This document shows, piece by piece, positions 1 through 5,513 of a stretch of DNA of 64,000 nucleotides. The DNA comes from Bacteroidales bacterium (GTDB lineage: Bacteria > Bacteroidota > Bacteroidia > Bacteroidales > UBA932). The position numbers and the translations under genes are program-made. The stretch covers positions 1 to 64,000 of the forward strand of contig JAFSSE010000024.1 in the NCBI GenBank assembly GCA_017445755.1, read 5' to 3'. How positions within the stretch are numbered: the first letter of the stretch is position 1; every line of letters starts with the position of its first letter. The notes under the pieces are model-generated. The model had not been told where the DNA came from and searched no databases. It was given only the letters and a program-made list of their open reading frames with translations.

Positions 1-333
1 CCAGTAGTAGTAAGTGTGGCCGTCCCACTCGGCCTGTGGCCTCGGCTCGAAGTCACGGCCCCAGAGAGCCTTGCTGATGGTCTCCAGCTTCATAAGGGCA
101 ATGATGTGTGCGTCAGCTCCGGCAGCAAGCAAAGCATCCTCTTTCAGAGGCTCCACCCCCAGTGCTGTGCAGGCATCCTCATAGGTCTTGATGCTCTTGT
201 AGTCATCAAGCGTGGGAGCGTTGAAAAAGCTCTTATCGGGCACCTTTGCCTCCAGGATGTCCTTTCCCTCGCGGGTGCTCTCGGCATAGAGTTTTCTCAA
301 TTCTTCCACGGTCAAAACAATTTCTTTTTGCAT
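1..333 (-). CDS. Phage-type hypothetical protein, C-terminus cut by window edge
   Basis: An open frame runs leftward from an ATG at 333-331 to the window edge without a stop (111 codons visible). It begins MQKEIVLTVEELRKLYAEST and ends at the edge in an aromatic run (HTYYYW). The N-terminal half looks helical and charged. I do not recognise the family. It lies 19 bases downstream of the next leftward gene in the element's early operon, so it is probably co-transcribed with the exonuclease genes. No catalytic motif is visible. Only its place in the operon supports calling it phage-related. Confidence 0.6.
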   Translation of the reverse strand, partial: MQKEIVLTVEELRKLYAESTREGKDILEAKVPDKSFFNAPTLDDYKSIKTYEDACTALGVEPLKEDALLAAGADAHIIALMKLETISKALWGRDFEPRPQAEWDGHTYYYW

Positions 334-352
334 AATGTTGAATGTTAGGGAA

Positions 353-721
353 TTAGTCAAAGAAAGCAACAACGGCCTGGTCGGACAGGGCCACACGCAC
401 AGCGTGAATGCTATCCTCGCGCCCTTTGAGGCTGGCGGTATAGTCATCAATCTGCTTGCGGTTCTCTGCCACGTAGTAGCCGTTACTGGTCGCAATAAGG
501 CATTTCACTATGCCCTTGATACGAATATGGTTCACGACCTTACGGAGCCGGATTTCGTCAATCTTATACCCCTTTTCGGTCAGCCTTTCGCAGATGTACT
601 TGTTTTTAACGGCATTCTTCCTGCCACGTTTGGCAGCAAGGCCACGGGCCACGACAGGAACCAACACTTTTTCCTCGTAGTCTGTCAGAGGCTGGGTTTC
701 CAATTCAAATCCTTTGAGCAT
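353..721 (-). CDS. Small basic phage protein, possible DNA-binding
   Basis: 122 residues, with its start 18 bases after the stop of the exonuclease gene and in the same leftward operon. The central part is rich in Lys/Arg (for example AAKRGRKNAVKNKYICERL) and is followed by a helix-loop-strand pattern (EIRLRKVVNHIRIKG, then CLIATSNGYYVAENRK) that resembles a winged-helix fold with a beta wing. This is a shape guess, not a family match. It could be an accessory replication or recombination protein, or a regulator. There is no signal peptide and no membrane segment. Confidence 0.6.
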   Translation of the reverse strand: MLKGFELETQPLTDYEEKVLVPVVARGLAAKRGRKNAVKNKYICERLTEKGYKIDEIRLRKVVNHIRIKGIVKCLIATSNGYYVAENRKQIDDYTASLKGREDSIHAVRVALSDQAVVAFFD

Positions 722-739
722 AGTGAAATACTTTAATGG

Positions 740-1924
740 TTATTCTTGGCGGTACTGTTCCGGAATGAACTGAGGTTTCAGTTCCGCTTTGATGTAGGAC
801 GGGAAGCGTGCCTGGATAATTCCCCTGGCACCCTCCTCGGCATAGCACTCGAATCCGGGGTAACAGTCGGATTCCTTGGCCTGGCGCACGGTCTCCATCG
901 CCTGCTGGTACTTGTACTTGCCGATCTCCAGATCCTCAGCGTCAAGCCAAATGAGGGCACACTGGAAAGGAATCACGGTCTGGGCAATGAGCATCAGCGT
1001 TCCGGTGAACTTCCGGCCAGTGATCTCACTCGCCACCTGGAGATACATACCCTCGGCCAGCTCGTACCTGTATTTTGCTGCGTCCCTCATAAACCCGTCC
1101 AGCGTGCTTGCACTCGTTGTCTTGACGGACAGGATGATGTTCACCCCGATCTGCTCCTCCAGCAGCATACAGTCCGGGCGTATCTTCACTTTCAGCCCAG
1201 TGGCGGGGTCAATACCGTACATACTCGTTTCGGTGCGACCGTTGCGGATGAGCTTGGGAATGATACCACCGCCATAGGTGCGGTATGAGGAGCGGATAAT
1301 GCGGATAATCTCGGCATCCGGGGCAGAGATGAACGTGTAGCCCTGCTCGGCAGCTTCGGCCTCCAGTTCTGCCAGTTCAGCTTTCAGCTGCCCCTGCTTG
1401 AACTCGCTGAGGTCTTTCTGCTCCTTGCCAAGGAGCCTCCAGAAGTAGTCAATGAGGGCAATAAGTCCGTCATTGGTGTTGCGGGGTGCATTCTCCGGCA
1501 GCACCTTGACCTTATCGAACTTGGACGGCTCCAGGAATGCGGAGTGAATGAACGTGCCAAGGGTGAAATGACTGTCATCCTTGGGTTTCAGTTTCTCATT
1601 CTTGTAGATGAGGTAGTGACGCGGGGACACAAGGGCTGTTTTCAGCGCAGAGCTGCTTTCGCCCGGTGCAGCCAGGTACTTTTCCATCTTATCATTCACC
1701 ACCCGGCTACCCTTTGCTACAGCCAGGGTCTTGACAGCTGGTTTCTTGGTCGCGGGTTTGTCCGGCAGCTGGCTCACCTTGAAGATGAAGCTCTGAAAGT
1801 CGGTGTAACCCGATTTGTCGAACTGGAGTTCTGGCATCTGAGCCATCTCCTGGGATTCAACCTGGGCACCCGAAAGGTCGGGTGCCTCAAAGCCGAATCT
1901 CTCCATTGCCTCACTCTGATCCAT
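740..1924 (-). CDS. RecE/exonuclease VIII-like PD-(D/E)XK nuclease (DUF3799 type)
   Basis: 394 residues. The C-terminal two thirds carry the expected motifs of the phage exonuclease VIII-like PD-(D/E)XK fold: LGTFIHSAFLEP at about 122-133, RPD at 249-251, SVKTT at 266-270 (catalytic Lys 268) and YLQVA at 294-298. Such enzymes resect double-stranded DNA 5' to 3' and feed single strands to an annealing protein. The first ~115 residues are Lys/Pro-rich and probably a linker or partner-binding tail. The upstream gene's stop and this start overlap at 1924, indicating translational coupling. No RecT-like annealase is visible in the window; it may lie to the left. The fold assignment is good, but its exact role in the phage is inferred. 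Confidence 0.8.
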   Translation of the reverse strand: MDQSEAMERFGFEAPDLSGAQVESQEMAQMPELQFDKSGYTDFQSFIFKVSQLPDKPATKKPAVKTLAVAKGSRVVNDKMEKYLAAPGESSSALKTALVSPRHYLIYKNEKLKPKDDSHFTLGTFIHSAFLEPSKFDKVKVLPENAPRNTNDGLIALIDYFWRLLGKEQKDLSEFKQGQLKAELAELEAEAAEQGYTFISAPDAEIIRIIRSSYRTYGGGIIPKLIRNGRTETSMYGIDPATGLKVKIRPDCMLLEEQIGVNIILSVKTTSASTLDGFMRDAAKYRYELAEGMYLQVASEITGRKFTGTLMLIAQTVIPFQCALIWLDAEDLEIGKYKYQQAMETVRQAKESDCYPGFECYAEEGARGIIQARFPSYIKAELKPQFIPEQYRQE

Positions 1925-2355
1925 TACTTTTTCAGAATAAGGCGTTTGACACTCCAGTTGTCGCTCTTGAACTGGTTGTTCTGGTTCTTACGCTTGCCAA
2001 GGTAAGTGACCTCGAAAGCGTCTCCGGGCTGGATGGTGTTCTGGAACTGCTCGAAGATACCCACAAGCCTGCGGGAACCGTTGCGCACCACGTGAAGGGT
2101 GCCTCCGGTGTTCTCAGCGAAGCGAACCACCAACAGAGGGCGATTCTCGCCAGTCTCCATATCCAGCACGGATTCCTCGGCAAGGCCGACAAAGAACAAG
2201 CGTCTGGTTTCTCCCTCTTTCTCCGGTGTCCAGTATTCTCCGGACATCTCCAGGGGTTCCGGCTCGGCCTTGGAAAGGTCGGGCAATTTGGTGTAGTCCA
2301 CCACGGCTACAGCTTTCTCCTGCTGTGCAGCCACATCTTTTGTTTCTTCTGCCAT
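1924..2355 (-). CDS. Phage protein, possible ssDNA-binding (OB-like) recombination partner
   Basis: 143 residues, overlapping the exonuclease start by one base. After an acidic, low-complexity N-terminus (to ~45) comes a strand-rich region of about 95 residues (RRLFFVGLAEES, PLLVVRFAEN, TLHVVRNGS, DAFEVTYLGKRKN) compatible with an OB-fold, ending in Lys/Arg. Position next to a RecE-like nuclease and this pattern suggest a single-strand binding or mediator protein. That is inference; there is no signature motif and no acidic SSB C-terminal tail. Its own promoter is not obvious, and it is probably transcribed from the divergent switch region upstream. Confidence 0.6.
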   Translation of the reverse strand: MAEETKDVAAQQEKAVAVVDYTKLPDLSKAEPEPLEMSGEYWTPEKEGETRRLFFVGLAEESVLDMETGENRPLLVVRFAENTGGTLHVVRNGSRRLVGIFEQFQNTIQPGDAFEVTYLGKRKNQNNQFKSDNWSVKRLILKK

Positions 2356-2393
2356 AATAGCGTTACATTAAAGGGTTTATAAAAAGGTGTTTG

Positions 2394-2732
2394 TTAATAA
2401 GTTATCTCTTTCACTTCGTCAGCGGAAAAATCGTTTTCCAGCTCGTTTCCGTCCTCATCGGTCACGGTGAACTCATCGCAATCAATGGATATTCTCGTGA
2501 GCACCCAACCAAACTGGCTGTCATAGGGTGCGTACAGTCCTGGGTTGATCTCCTCATAGCGATAGCTCGGATATGCGGAAAAGGACAGGGTGCACAGATA
2601 GTCACCCACTTCCACCTCGGCCTCTCCCTTGACCGTATCGGGATCCCTGTAGTCCGGATCCCACTGGCCCTCTACCGCGCTCTCAATCTGCTCCAGCAGC
2701 TGGCCGTATATTTCCGGTGTTACGTTGAACAT
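2394..2732 (-). CDS. Acidic phage hypothetical protein
   Basis: 112 residues, strongly acidic (many Asp/Glu in the second half) and rich in Tyr. It contains alternating hydrophobic strands (EVEVGDYLCTLSFSAY, FGWVLTRISIDCDEFTV), so a small beta protein is likely. No family is recognised and there is no signal peptide or membrane segment. It starts 4 bases downstream of the next leftward gene and is 38 bases upstream of the putative ssDNA-binding protein, so it belongs to the leftward early operon. Confidence 0.6.
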   Translation of the reverse strand: MFNVTPEIYGQLLEQIESAVEGQWDPDYRDPDTVKGEAEVEVGDYLCTLSFSAYPSYRYEEINPGLYAPYDSQFGWVLTRISIDCDEFTVTDEDGNELENDFSADEVKEITY

Positions 2733-2736
2733 TGCT

Positions 2737-3021
2737 CTACCTGTTTACAAGTGCTACCATCTTCTCGGCCTCGATTGCAGCCATCAGCTCTGCCCTGCTG
2801 TACCGCTTCGGGCTGTTCTTACACCGCCCGTCTCTCTGTCCGCTCACCAGTCCGGCAGACACAAACCGCTTCACCCTTGCCTCCCCGAACTGGGAGTAGG
2901 CTTCGCGCTGTGTCAGCTCATCCTGGAGAGGTGCCGTCCGCTTCTGGTACTGTGCAGCACCCAGCTCCGACATCTCCATACAGAGGTTCTTTAGTTCGTA
3001 CAGTTCCAGGACAATCGCCAT
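2737..3021 (-). CDS. Small putative DNA-binding protein of the element
   Basis: The frame stays open up to 3180, but the upstream part overlaps the membrane-protein gene. The ATG at 3021-3019, six bases after that gene's stop, is the sensible start and gives 94 residues (MAIVLELYELKNLC...). The middle (REAYSQFGEARVKRFVSAGL followed by NSPKRYSRAELMAAIE) looks like a helix-turn-helix or excisionase-like layout: a helix, a basic recognition-like helix and a Tyr/Ser-Arg turn. It could regulate excision or replication. The assignment is by pattern only. Confidence 0.6.
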   Translation of the reverse strand: MAIVLELYELKNLCMEMSELGAAQYQKRTAPLQDELTQREAYSQFGEARVKRFVSAGLVSGQRDGRCKNSPKRYSRAELMAAIEAEKMVALVNR

Positions 3022-3026
3022 AGCCA

Positions 3027-3353
3027 CTACGCTTTTTTGCTGAAACAACGCTCGAAATAGTGGACGGCCTTTTCGTTGCCCAGAAAGTTGTCCTGGATGA
3101 GGGTCGCGCCCATTACGTAACTGACTACAGCCAGGAACAGCTGGTGCCAGGCCCCACAGAACAGGGCAGCACCTACGCACACGAGCGCAAGCGTGTAGAA
3201 TACTATGGTACCAACGGCATTCATAAGGGTGATGCCCTCAACTTTGCGGGCCTCCTCCCAGTTGAACCGCTTTACCAGGCGAATGAATCCCGCCCAGACG
3301 GAGGCGATTGCCTCCCAGATGCGTTTGATTGCTCTTTTCATTGTGTGCTGCAT
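3027..3353 (-). CDS. Small two-helix inner-membrane protein of the element
   Basis: 108 residues. A short amphipathic N-terminus with Trp and Arg is followed by two adjoining hydrophobic segments (about 45-66, AVGTIVFYTLALVCVGAALF, and about 68-88, HQLFLAVVSYVMGATLI) and a charged tail. It overlaps the end of the Cro-like gene by one base, so it is part of the leftward early operon. Small membrane proteins at this place in temperate phages often act in superinfection exclusion or host signalling, but nothing in the sequence decides that. Confidence 0.6.
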   Translation of the reverse strand: MQHTMKRAIKRIWEAIASVWAGFIRLVKRFNWEEARKVEGITLMNAVGTIVFYTLALVCVGAALFCGAWHQLFLAVVSYVMGATLIQDNFLGNEKAVHYFERCFSKKA

Positions 3354-3583
3354 TAAAGTGTTTGGAACAGTTCTTCTACAGGGATTCCCAGCTCTTTGCT
3401 TATCAGCTCCTGTCGCAGGGAATCCGGAGTATAACTACCGTATATCCAACCCTTGACGGTCTGCGGGTGAACCTTGGTGAGCTTCGCCAGCCTGTTAATG
3501 AAATCCTTTTTAGGCGCGATGTGCTCTCTGGCGGGCAGAGCGTCATAAATTTTCCTCAATCCAGTTTTCGGCATATTTTCCAT
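3353..3583 (-). CDS. Cro-like helix-turn-helix regulator
   Basis: 76 residues; start at 3583 (MENMPK), with an alternative at 3574. The segment PKKDFINRLAKLTKVHPQTVKGWIYGS is a helix-turn-helix with the KGW recognition-helix start common in Cro/XRE-type proteins. There is no further domain. It is the first gene of the leftward operon and is read from a promoter that lies within three operator-like sites, facing a longer repressor-like gene; this is the classical layout of a Cro/CI switch. The role as early regulator is inferred from that position. Confidence 0.75.
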   Translation of the reverse strand: MENMPKTGLRKIYDALPAREHIAPKKDFINRLAKLTKVHPQTVKGWIYGSYTPDSLRQELISKELGIPVEELFQTL

Positions 3584-3654
3584 ATTCCACTGTGTTTGAT
3601 AAACATAAATCGCGGTAAAATCACTATATTTGCACCGCTACTCAATCAATCTGA

Positions 3655-3718
3655 GTGCAAATATAAAGACTTTATTTTGAATTACCAAAGATTTTGGTGA
3701 ATTTTTATAAAGACTTTT
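3655..3718 (-). promoter_or_regulatory. Leftward early promoter overlapped by three phased operator-like sites
   Basis: On the minus strand a full Bacteroidota promoter is visible: TTTG (complement of 3686-3689), 20 bases, then TATATTTG (complement of 3658-3665), about 68 bases before the Cro-like start. Three small palindromes with core AAAGAYTTT are centred at 3669 (TAAAGACTTTA), 3691 (ACCAAAGATTTTGGT) and 3713 (TAAAGACTTTT). The spacing is exactly 22 bp, two helical turns. The first lies between the two promoter boxes and the second covers the upstream box, so a repressor bound there should block leftward transcription. A TATATTTGCAC / GTGCAAATATA inverted repeat (3625-3635 and 3655-3665) adds a rightward TATATTTG at 3625-3632. 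Confidence 0.7.
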
Positions 3719-3756
3719 GTTGCCAATGTTCAAAACTTTAATGCAACTCTTTGATT

Positions 3757-4185
3757 ATGAACAAAGTAGATAGGTACAAAATTTTGGTACGGCACCTAAA
3801 GGATTTGGGTGTGGTACAGAGCCAAAAGGAGCTTGGACGGCTTTTGGGGTACAGCAATGAATCCTATTTCTCCCAAATCATTAACGGACAGGTTGATGAA
3901 CCCAAAGACTTTATGGAAAAGCTAAAGAAATTGGTTCCGGATATTAACCCGGATTGGATCCAGACAGGGGAGGGAGAGATGACAGGCACAACGCCCCCTC
4001 TTGTGCATCAACACACCCAGAATGGGGACAACATCAACGGCACCCACGTTGAGGTGAAGTCCGATTCCGGAAAGCTCCTTGATGTAATCCTCCAGCAGAG
4101 TGCCCAACTCACGGTGAGCCAGCAGCAGCTATCTAAGAGCCAGGAACAGATTGACAGATTGATTTCGATAATTGAAAAAAAGTAA
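3757..4185 (+). CDS. CI-like repressor without a peptidase domain
   Basis: 142 residues from the ATG at 3757. Residues ~1-70 form a helix-turn-helix (SQKELGRLLGYSNESYFSQIINGQ) ending in WIQTGEGEMTG, the ending typical of Bacteroidota phage CI-like N-terminal domains. The C-terminal part is a Gln/Ser-rich coiled coil (about 105-140, LTVSQQQLSKSQEQIDRLISI) that would serve dimerisation. There is no S24 LexA-type Ser/Lys peptidase domain, so induction by RecA-stimulated self-cleavage is not expected. The gene diverges from the Cro-like gene across the operator region and starts a three-gene rightward operon. Confidence 0.8.
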   Translation: MNKVDRYKILVRHLKDLGVVQSQKELGRLLGYSNESYFSQIINGQVDEPKDFMEKLKKLVPDINPDWIQTGEGEMTGTTPPLVHQHTQNGDNINGTHVEVKSDSGKLLDVILQQSAQLTVSQQQLSKSQEQIDRLISIIEKK

Positions 4186-4190
4186 GCAGT

Positions 4191-4700
4191 ATGAAAAGGA
4201 TTCTAACGACAGTTGCCATTTTGTTCACAGTGGCCGTTTCCAGCCTCTCTGGACAGATTAAGAATGCCGGGTGCTACCTGCGTATGGTTGAGCCGGAAAA
4301 CGAGGAATTGAGCCTTGAAAATGACCTTGTGCGGATTGATTTCACATTCAGCAGCTACAACTACTTCTGCGATGTGACATTCCGGAACAAAACCGGACAG
4401 GTGCTCACGATAGACTGGGATAAGAGCGTGGTGATAATCGAGGAGGAGAGCGACCGGATCATCTTTGACGATACGAGGATGATTGACAAAGGGAGGCTGG
4501 GGACTGCAACGCTGGCTCCGGGCACCAAGATCACCAAGGCCATTGCCTCAGCACAGCATATCGAGCTGGAGATGGAATACTACACAAAGGGCTGGGTGAA
4601 GAAACGTGGTACCCAGTATATCGGATTCATTTTCCCCGTCACCACCGAGGACGGCCAGACAACCAACTGCCAGTGTAAAATAAGCGTTTCCTTACAATGA
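4191..4700 (+). CDS. Secreted element-encoded protein, possible lysogenic-conversion factor
   Basis: 169 residues with a clear Sec signal peptide (MKRILTTVAILFTVAVSSLSG, predicted cut near residue 20). It begins 5 bases after the repressor stop and overlaps the next gene's start by 4 bases. The mature part is strand-rich (VRIDFTFSSYNYFCDVTFRNKTG, SVVIIEEES, ITKAIASAQHIELEMEYY) and contains four Cys, like a small periplasmic or surface beta-sandwich. Its place between two regulators in the lysogen-expressed operon suggests a protein made in the lysogen, for instance for superinfection exclusion. The function is unknown. Confidence 0.7.
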   Translation: MKRILTTVAILFTVAVSSLSGQIKNAGCYLRMVEPENEELSLENDLVRIDFTFSSYNYFCDVTFRNKTGQVLTIDWDKSVVIIEEESDRIIFDDTRMIDKGRLGTATLAPGTKITKAIASAQHIELEMEYYTKGWVKKRGTQYIGFIFPVTTEDGQTTNCQCKISVSLQ

Positions 4701-4957
4701 ATACCGAAGTGACAAAGCAGATAATGGAGCGTTTCTACCAGTGTCTGGATGAGCTGATAGAGACAAAGACGATCCGTGGCGTGAACACGTACTGCCGTCT
4801 GTACGACATTGACAGGCGCAACCTCATTGCACAACGGAAAGACCTCAACCGTGGCTGGTTCCAGGTCTCCTGGCTCCAGCCGATGGTGCGGGAGTTCGGA
4901 GTGAGTGCCCGCTGGCTGCTGACTGGCTACGGTAAGATGTTCGACAGAGAGCGATGA
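4697..4957 (+). CDS. Small repressor-like DNA-binding protein
   Basis: 86 residues, overlapping the secreted-protein gene by 4 bases. The middle has the pattern of a helix-turn-helix (GVNTYCRLYDIDRRNLIAQRKDL), and the C-terminus reads EFGVSARWLLTGYGKMF, a close relative of the W-L-TGEGEMF ending of phage CI N-terminal domains. It therefore looks like a bare DNA-binding domain of the same family as the repressor upstream. It is the last gene before the palindrome array and a candidate binder of that array; that link is inference. Confidence 0.7.
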   Translation: MNTEVTKQIMERFYQCLDELIETKTIRGVNTYCRLYDIDRRNLIAQRKDLNRGWFQVSWLQPMVREFGVSARWLLTGYGKMFDRER

Positions 4958-4961
4958 CGGA

Positions 4962-5008
4962 AAAGGGGTGCATTTTGCTTAAGCAAATTTGCATCCCTTT
5001 CTTCTTTC
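4962..5008 (+). terminator. Terminator of the repressor operon, built around a palindrome copy
   Basis: AAAGGGGTGCA (4962-4972) pairs with TGCATCCCTTT (4990-5000) with one G-T pair. The first copy of the TTTTGCTTAAGCAAAW palindrome (4973-4988) forms the top of the same hairpin across a one-base bulge, and a pyrimidine-rich tract follows. It begins 5 bases after the last gene of the rightward operon. Confidence 0.6.
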
Positions 5009-5513
5009 CCCCATACCCCCTATTATCTATCTACCACATCTCTTTGTATAAACGTATATTTATATTCTGGAATATAAAGCGCGTGCGCGCACGCGAGGGC
5101 AAACAAAAACGGCCTCTGACGCGCTTGTAAAGCCGATTTTCAAAACCTCTGATTTTTGCTTAAGCAAAATAGGCTATTTATATTATTGATTATCAACATA
5201 TTACAAATTTTGCTTAAGCAAAATACAGAAAACCACCTAAACCACTGATATTTAGCACTTTATAATTTTGCTTAAGCAAAAAGTCAAGCAAAATTCAAGC
5301 AAAAATAGTGTTTGTATTTTGCTTAAGCAAAACGCACATACTTACTCGCTGATTATCAATACTTTGAAAATTTTGCTTAAGCAAAATGCAAGAATAAAGG
5401 CACTGGAAAACATCGAAAAACGGGCAATTTTAGCCCGAAATATTTTTGCTTAAGCAAAATGAAGTGTCTTTATTCCTCATTTTCAGCGACTTGTAATTTT
5501 TGCTTAAGCAAAT
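4973..5513. repeat. Array of eight palindromes TTTTGCTTAAGCAAAA
   Basis: This fills the 512-base gap between 4957 and 5470 and runs into the integrase gene. Copies lie at 4973-4988, 5154-5169, 5208-5223, 5266-5281, 5317-5332, 5371-5386, 5444-5459 and 5498-5513. Six are perfect 16-bp palindromes; the first and last differ by one end base. Start-to-start spacing is 181, 54, 58, 51, 54, 73 and 54. Two extra half sites (CAAGCAAAA) lie at 5285 and 5296. TGATTATCAA precedes copies 3 and 6 at the same distance. There is no credible gene in the stretch. Likely roles are an iterated operator, a replication or partition site, or a recombination accessory region. Confidence 0.9.
5080..5095. repeat. GC-rich 16-bp palindrome inside the AT-rich array
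   Basis: CGCGTGCGCGCACGCG is a perfect palindrome made entirely of CpG/TpG/CpA steps, placed in the 165-base interval between the first two AT-rich palindromes. It can form a cruciform or Z-DNA, or serve as a protein or methylation target. No function is known to me. Confidence 0.8.

Noticed and set aside
2737-3180. 147-codon version of the small DNA-binding gene
   Set aside because: The upstream 53 codons overlap the membrane-protein gene and read like a Cys/Pro-rich shadow; the ATG at 3021 fits the operon spacing.
5268-5453. 61-codon rightward open frame with repeated LLKQN
   Set aside because: It is only the palindrome array read in one frame; the intervals happen to keep frame. No start signal or protein family supports it.
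4973-5513. CRISPR array
   Set aside because: The repeats are short perfect palindromes, the intervals vary from 35 to 165 bases, share a motif, and there are no cas genes nearby.
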